A stretch of DNA of 64,000 bases from Ursus arctos (Eukaryota > Chordata > Mammalia > Carnivora > Ursidae), in the NCBI RefSeq assembly GCF_023065955.2, contig NC_079873.1, positions 13,778,566 to 13,842,565 of the forward strand. The letters are read 5' to 3'. The notes beneath the pieces were generated by a model, which saw nothing but the letters and a program-made list of their open reading frames with translations, made no database searches and was not told where the DNA came from. Below are positions 45,331 to 55,995 of the stretch, piece after piece. The position numbers and the translations under genes were made by a program. Position 1 is the first letter of the stretch. Every line of letters starts with the position of its first letter.

Positions 45331-45589
45331 GCTCTGCGGATACACAATTACAAAGCAACGAGCCCTGCGTGGCAGGGGAAGCAGACGTGACGGCAGGGGA
45401 AGCGCAGATTACTAGAAAGGCCACCTGATTCTTTGCCATTCCTGATTTACTTGGCACAGAAGCGTAAAGTAACCCATTAGAAATCCTCCTGTACTCATTA
45501 GATGACAAGACTGGAAACGCGAAAGAAAATGTCCAGGACCCCCAAGGGCTCTTTATTTACCCTGTCACTGGAGAGAGAAGCAGGAACAA

Positions 45590-45720
45590 TACTACCGGCT
45601 ACAGATCCTGGATCCCTCCTGTGTACCAGGCACCGTGCATACTTGACATTCTCCTTGCCAGGCAAGTCTCACCACTGCCCATTTTTTCTGGTGGCATCTC
45701 TGCCGCCCAGAGAGATGAAG
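45590..45720 (-). mobile_element. MIR fragment
   Basis: CCTCCTGTGTACCAGGCACC and GTGCATACTTGACATTCTCC resemble reversed MIR. Confidence 0.55.
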
Positions 45721-45884
45721 ACCTCCCCACATGGAAATTCAGGGAAAGCAGACCCAGCAGACAGCAGTGGGAACTATGGCTTCATCGGACTTCTCGGGAA
45801 AGGCAGCAAAGGAAGGAGGAAAGAGGCTGGCCTCTGGAGTCAGTGCTCACGTCCTGGATGTCACATGAGGATAAAGTCTCACCA

Positions 45885-45975
45885 TTCAGTCATTCCTTCA
45901 ACGGTATCTCCTAAGCAATGGCTCGGTGCCAGGTGCTGTTCTAGGTGCTGGGGATATGGCAGTAAATGAGACTTG
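45885..45975 (-). mobile_element. L2-like LINE 3' fragment
   Basis: CTCGGTGCCAGGTGCTGTTC, TAGGTGCTGGGGATATGGCA and GTAAATGAGA match the widespread reversed L2-type phrase. Confidence 0.65.
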
Positions 45976-46029
45976 GGGGTGGGGAGTGTGGGGGGACAGT
46001 GAGAGAGGGAGGAGTAAATATCCCAAAAA

Positions 46030-46370
46030 TTTGTGTCCCACGAGAGGTAATAAAATAGATACCTTTTCATTCTTGATGTTGATAATTACAGAAATGTACG
46101 TTAACAGAAGTCTGACCGGGGCGGGGGGAATTGGTGGAATATACCTTCCAAACTCCTGGAGAAGAGAAAGGATATATGTATAGGCAAAAAAGACTCTTAA
46201 GGATAGGAACCAAAGTCACTGATAGTGGTGGTCTTCGGGTGGTAGTGTTACAAATGGTATTTATTCGCTTCTTATTGCCTTTCTAAATTTATAAATTTCC
46301 TCAAACAAGTATGTACTACTTTTATTATAATAGAGAAACAAAATTTACTAAAACGTCAAAGAAAATAAAA
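46030..46370 (+). mobile_element. Old L1 3' fragment
   Basis: GGTGGTCTTCGGGTGGTAG, TTTATAAATTTCCTCAAACA and AGTATGTACTACTTTTATTA resemble the L1M 3' terminus. The left boundary is uncertain. Confidence 0.5.
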
Positions 46371-46554
46371 CTCCAGAGAACCAGAACCTTCCTCTCCTGG
46401 CATTTAGGCAGCAACTGACAAGTCAGCCAGACAGGGCGATGCCTCACTCCAACAGTCACAGCAAATGATATCTTATTTCAACACACTGCCTGATTCTTTC
46501 AGAATTCACTCATGGGGTAGCCACAGGAGGAAATACACACTCATCACTGAGATA

Positions 46555-46760
46555 TTAAGGACTGAATCCTGAAGCTTAATTTTTCATTAGGGCATTGTGC
46601 CATTTTTCAATTAAGATAGGTTTTTTGTTTTGTTTTTCTGAAAAGTGCTGATGTGTAAAACCTCATTTCCTTCCTTAGCACAACTGGCCTATGGATTTTA
46701 TTTTTAATTGATTTCTATGTGCACCTAAGAGTGGCAGAGAAACTGGGCTGGTGAGCTGTG
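46555..46760. other. Repeat-free AT-rich block, possible conserved element
   Basis: Homeobox-like ATTA/TAAT cores (TTTTTCATTAGGGC, TTTTTCAATTAAGAT, TTTTTAATTGATTT) recur with no recognised repeat. Function is inference. Confidence 0.3.
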
Positions 46761-47159
46761 TTTGCCATAGAGCTCCTGGTGCTGTAAAGGAAACTGCAGC
46801 TCTGTGAGAACAATGCTTTGGAAAATCTGTAAAACCTAGTCGAACACACCTAAGGTTTGTATGAAAGGGCAGGCATTACTCACGGCGGCTTTGACAGTGA
46901 GAACGGAGACTAAAAAGCCGGCCAGCCCTTCAGTAATGAATGTGCCTGGATGAATTGGCCAGGTCTAATTTAGAAGGAAAGGAAGAATTGTCTAATAATG
47001 TCTCCATACAGTGGATTCATTGCACTATCTTCTTATTCAAAGCTTTTTCTGTGTTTTTGAATAAAAGAAGATTCGCACCACCCCCTCCCCCAAATCTAGC
47101 AATAAAAATACCCTCACTCAAACCAACAGAGTCTGTGAGGGGCTTAGGTTCTTAACATA

Positions 47160-47890
47160 AGATTCTGTTTCCGGCTAGAAATATTGTTTCAGAAAAAGCA
47201 GAAGCAATGATAGAAGGACCACAGGAAACATCTGTGTATACAAACAGGCTAGCTCACTAGGAATAAAAATGCATTATGCATCACGAAGGTCTAAATATTT
47301 TTATTAACATAGTTTGTTAAGCAAGAACTGAGAAATAAGGTTCCCTAAGAGTCCCCCATCAAATGCTTTCTTCAATATTTCATTTTATTCTTAGGAGAGA
47401 AGTAACTCTGAAATCTTATCTTAGATTTTAGCAATGAGTTTTCTATTAAAAGTTATTTCTTTTCCATCTCAGGCTGAGCAAAGCTCTGGGCCAAGGGGGT
47501 TAGGGAATTTGTTTCATAAAACTGACAGCTTGGCGAGCATTCAATCACTCGGCACTACACAGCCCAGGAGAACAAATAAGTCCTTTTCTGATGCTGCTCC
47601 AGACACATGACGATGTATGTTCCATAGCTTTATTCCTGCATTCATACTGCTTGCTTCCTGCAGCAAGAAAAGGGGGCAGAAAGCACGTCAAAAGCTTCGA
47701 CGAAGCCTGCGAGGAAGCGAAATTAATCAATCGCACTCTCATTTGCAAGGTGGACAAAAATGAGCTCGTTGGCTATGCTGTTTTAATGCTTATGACCGAC
47801 CTTCTTTTCCAAAAGGCCAGTATATTCAGGAAACTCTCAGCCATTTTGTTGTCCTGTCGTCAATGCTTCTAGACACGTGTCTTTGCAAGA
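47160..47890. other. Repeat-free block with CpG cluster and POU-like motif
   Basis: No interspersed repeat is recognised. It holds ATGCATTATGCAT (47269-47281) and an unexpected CpG cluster at 47695-47735 (TTCGACGAAG, CTGCGAGGAAGCGAAATTAA, ATCAATCGCAC). Short frames on both strands (93 and 70 codons) overlap it without a recognised product. A conserved regulatory element is more likely than a gene. Confidence 0.4.
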
Positions 47891-48214
47891 TCTGACAGAG
47901 GCTTTAACGGGCCAGATAAGGCAAGTGTGGCGGCCGCCTTTGGCAGAGGTGACACCAAGGGCAGGCTACTGGCTCACAGCCTGGGCATCGTCCTGGGCAG
48001 CAGAGACCAGCCTGCCCCAAGCCCTGCACCAGCAGGGACCCAGCTCGGGAACTTCCTGTTTAACAGGCCTAATTAGGAGCAGCCAGAGAAAGGAAACCAT
48101 TACAAAATTTCTGCCCTTCTCCCTAAAAAAATTACAAGGACTTTTTTTTTGGGGGGGGGGATACTCACAGATAAGGCTATGACTGAAAAATTCTGTATGA
48201 GACACAATTAATCT

Positions 48215-48440
48215 ACGCTGTGGAAAGACAGTGGTTACTGCTGGTGAGAAGTAATGGAGAGGATGTGGGGCGGGGCCTTCTGGGGGGCTGGTGTGGCCCC
48301 TGTCTCCGTTGGGGTGCTGGTGACTTGGGTGTGCTATTTGTGAAAATTCTTCAAGCTGTACGCATCATAGCATGCACAGTTTTCTGTATGTATGTTAGGA
48401 TTTTAGACCAAAACCTGAAAATAAAAAACTGTGATGGATA
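48215..48440 (+). mobile_element. L1M 3' fragment
   Basis: GACAGTGGTTACTGCTGGTG, then AAAATTCTTCAAGCTGTACG and ACCTGAAAATAAAAAAC, fits an old L1 3' end. Confidence 0.6.
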
Positions 48441-50245
48441 ATTTTAGGACTTCCATCCATATAGCTGGTACAGCTGCCATTAAAAATCAAACATTACCAA
48501 GAAAAGAATAAACCCTCTCTCCCCGCTGCTTAAAAATTCTGACCTATTTAAAATGTATGTGAAATAAAAAACCTTTTTAAAATGCTGATACTATTATTTA
48601 AGCTTTTACCCACTATGTCCTCTATGCTTAGGTAAGAATATACTGCAGGCGATTTTGCTATAACTAATATCCACTCCTCATAAAGTGATACAGAAGGGCA
48701 CAGAGAAATGACAAAGCTCGTTTTCACTTGCAGACTCATTAGAGGACAGGGTACTGTTGGAGGCTCTTTCCAAAGACCCACGTCCCATTTGGGGCCTTTC
48801 TATCTCCCTCACTACCTGAGCCACGTGATCAGAAGAATCCGAACCGGACTTTTTTCACATCTCCCTCTGTTTTTCCCTTTCTCTTTTATTTCCCTGCACT
48901 GAACTCCTCCTTATTCCTGCTGCTGCGGCCCACCACGAGAATGAACTCTGATGCTTTTCCCTGTCACTGGTGTCAGGTGAGTGCTGTCACCTCACCCTCT
49001 GTTTCTCTCTGCATTTCTGGATGGAGCTGGAGGCTTGCACCAGGCCAGGACTTTCTATTCCAAGTGCTCCTCTGTCCTACCATTTACAACATGCTGTCTG
49101 CTTATTTACTGAGGTTTATTTTGCAAGAGAAATACTTGTGGTGGGGGTGGGGAAGGGAAGCTTTTGAAGACAAAAAATTTGTCATTTGGTTTCAAAAGAC
49201 TTATGAATAATGGAGGGCTATGGTTCCTTTGCAAATGAAGATCCAAATGGTCTACCGCTACGAATGATTTTGCATTTTGCTGCTGTTAAAAAAAAAGTCT
49301 TTTCTAACCACGATTTCAAGGATGTAGGAACCTATTAAGAAACTGTTCTCCCCACCTAGGACCCAGTTTAAAATATTCCCATGTCTGATTAAGGACCTGC
49401 AAGTCCCAAATGCTGACAGAACCAAAGAATTTGTTCATTCACCTGAAATTCACCCTAAATATCCCAATGAATCCCTAGGGCTGGAAGGGTGGGGGGCGCT
49501 ACAAGGAGGATGTGGCACAAGGTAGTTTCCAGAAAAGCAGAATGGAGTTCCCAGGCTCTTACTTTAAGAAAAGACTTTCCTTTGGACCCGGAGAAGCTAT
49601 CTGAAAGGGCTTGGGATACATTCTTGCCTTTTCCATTCCCAAGCTCCCTTTCTGCTCTGTGGTGGCATCATCATACTGAGTCCCCAGGAAGAACTGAATC
49701 TTCACTGCTTTGGCCCCAAGCAGCCCAGCTGCCCAACTTGTCCGCCCTGGCAAGTGGCATGACCAACTCATCCATGTTTGCCCAGCACTGCCCAGGTTTT
49801 AAAGCTGTAAGTCTCATGTGTCAGGAACCCTCTCAATCCTGCGCAAATGAAGACAGTTGGTCACACTAGTGGCAGGCCACCAGCCAAACCCCTCTCCTCC
49901 AGCTGGGCCCAGTCAAGACCTAAACTGGCAGAATTACTCTGTGCCCCCCACTGCTTACAAATTCTGGCCTATTTAAAGTACATGAATTTGGAAAGTGTAT
50001 TTAAAGCTGCTGACTGAAGGTGCTCTGGCTGTTGACTATGTCTGTCAGGTTTTCCTTTTCTCCCCCCATTTTTTGGCCCATTCACTGTTTTCAACACACT
50101 CCCTTCAGGATTGGGGGCTCAAGATGATTACATGAGCCAATGCCAACATTGTCTGCCCACTCGCCTGACTGCAAAGGGAGGGAGGGCCCAGACACTCAAT
50201 CTCTCCCCTCTCCTGAGCTCCCTGACCCATCATGGCGCCTAAACT
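48441..50245. other. Unique intronic sequence, nothing recognised
   Basis: Short open frames of up to 126 codons (49489-49869) show no features. No named repeat. Confidence 0.4.
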
Positions 50246-50249
50246 ACAG

Positions 50250-50580
50250 AAACCAGGGTGTCATCATCATTTACTCTACCTACCAGCCATTACCGAATCC
50301 CACAGTTGGCCTCCTAAACACTTCTACAATCCAAGCACTCGCCTCTGCCACTATGCTGCTTCAGCGCAAGGTCACTGCTCTCTGGGATTTCTGCAACAGC
50401 ACCCTTTTTTTGGTCTTCTTTCCCTCCTGCCCCAGTTCATTCTCCACTAGGACAAAAAAACCAAACACAGAGAGTAGATAATGTCACTGGCCTCTAAGAA
50501 ACTGCTCAGGATAAAGTCCAAGTTCTTTTTCAAGGCTAACAAGACTCATTATGATCTGGGCCCCGCCCACCTTTTCTGCT
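50250..50580 (+). mobile_element. L2 LINE fragment
   Basis: GGATAAAGTCCAAGTTCTTT, then TCATTATGATCTGGGCCCCG, matches an L2 landmark, and the sequence before it is compatible with more 5' L2. Confidence 0.55.
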
Positions 50581-50584
50581 CAGC

Positions 50585-50695
50585 ATCATAAGCTCACTTT
50601 CCTCATCTGTAAATGATAGTAGCTATTTCTAAACATCGCTGTGTGGTTGAAGTGAGAGCACCTATATGAAATTCTTGGCCAGGTGCTTGAGCTCC
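50585..50695 (+). mobile_element. MIR fragment
   Basis: CACTTTCCTCATCTGTAAAT, ATGATAGTAGCTATTTC and TTCTTGGCCAGGTGCTTGA match the MIR 3' half. Confidence 0.65.
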
Positions 50696-50761
50696 ATCGT
50701 GGATCTGGAGAAGTTGAAGTTCTTCACACCATCCACGGAAGTGGTAAAAAGGAATAGGGCA

Positions 50762-50960
50762 GGGGCGCCTGGATGGCGCGGTCAGTTAAACTTCAGACTC
50801 TTGGTTTCGGCTCAGGTCGTGATCTCAGGGTCATGGGATCGAATCCCACGTCAGGCTCTGCACTCAGCAGAGTCTGCTGGAGATTCTCTCTCTCCCTCTC
50901 CCTCGGCCCTGCCCCCTGGCTCGCACGATCCCTCTCTAAAATAAATGAATCTTTTAAGAG
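50762..50960 (+). mobile_element. CAN-SINE, diverged subtype
   Basis: The head GGGGCGCCTGGATGGCGCGG and GACTCTTGGTTTCGGCTCAG differ from the other copies (the 'actcttggtttcggc' variant), with a weak A-rich tail. Target duplication AAGGAATAGGGCA at 50749-50761 and 50961-50973 is perfect. Confidence 0.95.
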
Positions 50961-50973
50961 AAGGAATAGGGCA

Positions 50974-52000
50974 TTTGGCACTGGTCACTACAGAGATGGG
51001 GGCAAGCAACAGATTTCAAGGGAGAAAAGAAACATCCCATACAAATGGGGGGAGAAGAGCTTCCTGTTCTAAGTGTCCAAAATGGAGTTGAGGCTAGGTC
51101 CAGTTGACTGGAGGAAGGTGGGTCTTACCCCTGCTGAGTGGTGGTGACAGAGACGAGAGGGACGGGGATGGGGCCCACTGCTGTGCTCCAACTTGCTGAG
51201 CTCGCTCTTGGGGAGACAGCCCAGAGCTAAGTGAGACGATGGAAGTACTCAAAGCACAGGAAGTTGACATTTCCCCACCGATCAACAGGGACAGAACCCC
51301 TGTAATAGCAGAAATGGGCCTTGAGTTCATGCCTTTGAAGACTTGCTTTTGGAAACAGATAAACTGGGAGAAATGTGTGTTTGTACTTTTTTGTATGAAG
51401 CATATTACCAGCATCTAAGCGCTACAGAGCACACTGCCAGGAGCCAAGGAGGGCTGGGCTGTTAAACGTGGTGATTAAAATGAACTTTAGGAAGTGCTGC
51501 CTGGCTCAAGATACTGAAAGGCTGGTTTGAGACCAAGCCACAAAAAAAGACACATGATTCCTGCTCTCCAAAAACGAAATAACTACAACAACAAAACAAA
51601 GAGGGAAAACGGCGAGAGAAAAGAACAGGCTCCATGGGAGAAAACACAGATCTGTGCACACTCAGACAAAAAGTGATTCCACATTGCTCTTTTATTTTAT
51701 AAATATTCATAAGAAAAACAGCCTAGCAGCTACTTTCGTGAGTAACCTCAGCTACTTCTTTCCACCTGTCTTTTTCTTTTCTTTTTCTTTTTTTAAACAA
51801 GAACAACATTCTCAGCACTGCTGAAAGCTAGAACAAGAGTCAAGGTGGCCAACATGACAGTCCCCTTTCCAGGGACCTCCCCAGGCACCCTGGCCACTCA
51901 TACCCCCTCTCTTCCAATCCTGCCCCAGGGCAAATGGCCTATGCCCTCCAAAAGGGACAAAGACTAAATTAGGATGAAGATACGAGGGTGGGGGGACCTG
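50974..52000. other. Unique intronic sequence, nothing recognised
   Basis: No named repeat or exon seen. Confidence 0.4.
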
Positions 52001-52007
52001 GCTCCGT

Positions 52008-52420
52008 TACCTGTCTGCTTCACCTGCCTCATTTGTTTTTCTTTCCTAGTTAACTTCTTTGCCGACCTTTAAATTGCAGAGAACAGCAGACTGGACAACA
52101 AATGGGCTTATCTGTCCAGACTTGCCTTCCATCACCAGGGCGGTCAGACAATTCCTAAAGATCGTGCCTCTTCCTTCACCCCGCCTGGCTCTTCATCCCT
52201 TCTCCCAAGGAGCCCCAAATTAAAATGAATGCATTCCAGAACAATTGCCAAGGGAGTGACCAAAGCTAACTGTGGCCCAAATAAAGCTGGGACTGGTAGA
52301 GGACCGGGTCTCCAGGACAGCAGCGAGAAGAAAGCTTCTCCCAGCGGACCTGAGCCAGCGACCACTGCTGCTCCCCGCGTACCAGAAGCTAACAGCTGAA
52401 CCCCAGGCCACACCACTTCA
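52008..52420 (-). other. Candidate 5' non-coding exon region (weak)
   Basis: The minus strand has a CAG|GTAACG donor at about 52007, preceded by repeat-free sequence with several CpGs in 52325-52385. That is the shape expected of an alternative RAI2 first exon. No TATA box, acceptor or start was identified, so the call rests on one splice signal. Confidence 0.2.
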
Positions 52421-52444
52421 GGATGCAGGAATTAGTCCTTAAGT

Positions 52445-52618
52445 CCAGGTAGATAACGTTCAACCAAAGGCCCGGGCACCAGCAGCACCAGGGAAATTGT
52501 TAGAAATGGAAATTCTTGGGCCCCACTCCCGACCTGCTCCCGGGGTCAGTCCCAGGAATCTGTATTTTAACAAGCCCTCCAGCTGATCTGAATGCACACT
52601 AAAGGTTGAGAACCACAG
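52445..52618 (-). mobile_element. MER5A hAT-Charlie element
   Basis: CCAGCAGCACCAGGGAAATT, GTTAGAAATGGAAATTCTTG, GGGCCCCACTCCCGACCTGC and AAGGTTGAGAACCACA match reversed MER5A over most of its length. Confidence 0.88.
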
Positions 52619-52716
52619 TCCACAAGCCTCTGAGAAAGGGAGGAGCTATGTTCAACTGGGAGGACATTATAGGAAAGCTGGGGGCAGAAGGGCACAGTGA
52701 AACGAGCATGCTCCAC

Positions 52717-53265
52717 AGCTGTGCTGTCCAATACAGTGGCCACGAGTCCCATGTGGCAATTTACATTTAGAATTTTAAAAAGAAAGATAAATATTCATAA
52801 CTCGCGTAAATGTGGAATTAAAAAAAAAAAAAGCCAAACTCATAGTAACAGAGTAGAATGGTGGTTACCAGAAGCTCAGATGTGGGGGGGAAAGGGGCTA
52901 TTTTTTAAAAAGAAAGAAAAAAGAATGTAGATGTGGCTGCCAGGGACTGGGGGGAGGGGTCCTGGGGAGTTAGTGTTTAATGGGTACAGAGATTCAGTTT
53001 GCAAGATGAAAAGAGTTCTCGTAATAGATGGTGGTGACAGTTATGCAACAATGTGAATGTACTTAATACCACTGAACTGTACACTTGAAATGCTTAAGAA
53101 AAAAATTAAAAAGAAACTTAATTAAAAAGAAAATTTAAAAGTCAAGTCTCAGCCACACTAGTCACATTTCTAGTGCTCAACAGCAATATCTAGCTAGTGG
53201 CTAGATCCTGCCATATAGTGCATTTCTAGTGTAGAACGGAAGTTCTATTGAGCTGGGTTGTATAG
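52717..53265. mobile_element. MER1-like DNA transposon split by L1M
   Basis: The left part (GCTGTGCTGTCCAATACAGT, GAGTCCCATGTGGCAATTTA) and right part (GCCACACTAGTCACATTTCT, AGTGCTCAACAGCAATATC, then CGGAAGTTCTATTGAGC) are the two halves of a short inverted-repeat DNA element. The family is MER1-like by pattern. An L1M 3' piece lies between them. Confidence 0.65.
52835..53135 (+). mobile_element. L1M 3' fragment inside DNA transposon
   Basis: GAATGGTGGTTACCAGAAGC, GCTGCCAGGGACTGGGGGGA, GATGGTGGTGACAGTTATGC and CCACTGAACTGTACACTTGA are the classic old L1 3' order, ending in A-rich sequence. Confidence 0.88.
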
Positions 53266-53269
53266 AATC

Positions 53270-53485
53270 CCAGTCCCACCTCCTATGAGCTGTGTGACCT
53301 TGTGTAAGTTACTAACCCTCTTGGAGCCCTGATTCCTCCTTTATGAATTGAAACTCATAGTACCCACCTATCTCATTAAGGCTGTTACAAAGCTAGAAAT
53401 AAAATAATAAATGTAAATCACCTGGGACAACTCTCCAGCTTATAGCAGAAGCTTCATAAATGACAGGTAATATTGTTGCTATTAG
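53270..53485 (+). mobile_element. MIR SINE
   Basis: AGCTGTGTGACCTTGTGTAA, GTTACTAACCCTCTTGGAGC and AGCAGAAGCTTCATAAATGA follow the MIR order. Confidence 0.88.
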
Positions 53486-53764
53486 GATTTTATAAGCAAT
53501 CATTGGAGATATTTGCTAATGGAACGGGCAGTCTGCATTGGCTAGGACAGACTCTTTCTGCTATGTTTCAACTGCAAGTTTCAGAGCCTGAGGAAGTGGC
53601 TCTATTTTCAGCAGTACAAGTCAGCAGTACCATCCTGAAGCAATACCCATTTGTCGGCAGGCTAGAAAGGTGGTCTCCCCATCCAGAAGCAGTATGTAAG
53701 AGACTTGAAGTAAGGCTATAATTCTTGAAGCCAGAGAGCCTCATTTTGTGTGAGGCTTGCTTGC

Positions 53765-53980
53765 TTTTTTTTTTTTTTTAAGATTTTCTTTATTTATTTG
53801 ACAGAGAGAGAGAGACAGCCAGCGAGAGAGGGAACACAAGCAGGGGGAGTGGGAGAGGAAGAAGCAGGCTCATAGCGGAGGAGCCTGATGTGGGGCTCGA
53901 TCCCAGAACGCCGGGATCACGCCCTGATCACGCCCTGAGCCGAAGGCAGACACTAAACAACTGCGCCACCCAGGCGCCCC
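53765..53980 (-). mobile_element. CAN-SINE, inverted, with internal 11-bp duplication
   Basis: Poly-T, AAGATTTTCTTTATTTATTT, GGAGCCTGATGTGGGGCTCG and GCGCCACCCAGGCGCCCC give a reversed SINE. GATCACGCCCT is tandemly duplicated at 53915-53925 and 53926-53936. Target duplication is obscured by T-rich flanks. Confidence 0.94.
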
Positions 53981-53984
53981 CTTT

Positions 53985-55255
53985 CTTTTTTTTTCTAAAC
54001 ATAAATGTCATTATCCCTGGGATGGTCCATTACATTAGACTCAGGGCTTCAGTGTTCTTCATCAAGAAAGATGCCCAAGAGATCTTGTAACCTTCTTGCA
54101 AATCTCCCCCCATATAAGAAAACAAACAAAACCCCAGATAATTGTACAACCCAGAGGCATTATCCCTACCGAAGGCCAGTCATGAGGGGAAGAATGGACT
54201 GGGAAAATGGAAAGAGGAGTTTTATTTTAACTAATTAGGAAATAGGGAGTCACTGAATGTTCTTGAGGTGGGGTGAGAAGGCTAGAGAGATGCTTTATTG
54301 AGAGGAACAGCAGCTGGGGGGGCCAAGGACAGGAGTAGAGCAGACCAGTAAGGACCCCAGGGCCACACCTGGGTGAACCCTGCTGAGGCCGGCTGGCTCA
54401 TGCAGCAGTGGGCAGGGCTGAGGAGAGGAGGAAGGTGGGTGGAACCTGTGTGAGCTGGCAAGAGAGTTGAAAACAGAATCAGGGATAAAAGGTCCAGGCT
54501 CCCAGAGTTCAAGCTGCATGCTCAGACGATATGTCCAAGAAGCCAGTTTTCCCTTTCAAACTCCTCTGGGGACACGACTCCGTGCTTCACGTGGGCTCTG
54601 GACAAAGCCAGCTCCCTGTGGCTGATGGGTCAGAAGAGTCGAGTAAGGGAACTCAGAGCAGCACTCTTGCTCAGGTTGGTTTTTCTGGCTCAGGAATCAT
54701 AACAAAGGCTCCCCTTCATAATCTAGTTAGGCCTCCTGGGTGAATCCCAGACATTCTAATGTTCTGGATGAGTAACGTTTGAAAAAATGGAGGATCCAAC
54801 ATGAGTTGGACAACTTCTGACTTTGTCAAAAAAGATGTTAAACTGCAAATGCCAGGTACTATCTTGATCATTCATAAAAGAGCCGTTAACACCAAGACAA
54901 ATAGGAAAGGCCATTTTAGAATAAAGGGCAGTTTTGTGAAATGGATAAGGTTTAGCTTTAAAAAAGAAACTCACTACATTTACACTTTTCTTTCATTTCA
55001 CTGTGAATGGGCAGAAATTTGGTCCCATGCCTGGTCTGTGGGGACCAATGGTTTATGTGACATTCCAAGATGGCTCTCTGTGTGGTTTGGGCTGTAATAA
55101 TCATCCTCGATGACCCCAAATCCAGCTGCCCAGCTCCTAAGAGCAAAAACAAAGCCTGAGGTTTCTTGGTGTGGGTGTGTCTAGCACGGAAAGGCAGGGC
55201 AGAATCAGCCTTTTCTTGCCTTCTTAAAATGCAAGTGATAAGCCACAAAGGCTCC
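53985..55255. other. Unique intronic sequence, nothing recognised
   Basis: No named repeat, RNA gene or exon. Confidence 0.4.
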
Positions 55256-55259
55256 TAGA

Positions 55260-55995
55260 ACGAATGGTCTCAGATTGATATTTTCGCATTCAATAATTTC
55301 ACATTTAGTCTAGTGGGTTAGTGATTTTTTTTTTCCAAAGAGGAAATTGCAGCCAGAGCTAATTGCTCAATCTGAAATATATCTGGACATTGTTTAGATG
55401 TTGGAAAGGAAACAGTGATGTTGGAGAGGTTTAGGAAAAAGAAGGGCATTAATTTAGGAAAAAAAGCAAATGTAAATTAATAGAAAATGTAGCCCCGGAT
55501 GATTTCCGAAGCTCTGATATATACAGCCAAAGAAAGAGCACCCCTATTTTGAGCTTTTCTTGATATTTTTCTTATTTCTAAAATGCAAAAGGAAATTCAT
55601 GAGCACAGGCTCAATCCATTCCCATCCATTGATTTGTTGGCCAATCAATGGCCATTGTAATCTGAAAAAAATAACACCAGTTTCTATGAACCTTTCCAAG
55701 TGAGGCCGTGTTCGGGTAAGCTTAATAAAGAGAAAAACAGCAAGGACCATCTGGAAAACACTCTTCCGGAGTCGCGAAAGATAGTGGCAGCCTTTGCCCA
55801 ACCTGCTATAAATAAGTGTCTCAGGAAAAAAAACACCCGATTTTCAAATCTGTTTCTACTTAATACAGCTGCAATGGAGTTTATTTAGCTTTTCCCTATA
55901 GCAGGAGGACTGTTTGCATTTTTATGACAAGGGTCTAAATGTGTTTCACAGCCACTGCCACTGCCATTATTTTGAGGAACAACATACCACTTGGA
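55260..55995. other. Repeat-free block, candidate conserved non-coding element
   Basis: About 730 bases without a recognised repeat. CATTGATT at 55627-55634 and AATCAATG at 55643-55650 form an 8-bp inverted repeat around TTGGCC and a CCAAT box. A CpG-bearing patch (TTCCGGAGTCGCGAAAGATA) lies near 55764. Regulatory role is inference. Confidence 0.38.

Noticed and set aside
47591..47872. 93-codon plus-strand frame in the CpG-bearing unique block
   Set aside because: Considered as a possible small exon or pseudogene, but no family was recognised, no splice pair was found and the opposite strand is also open.
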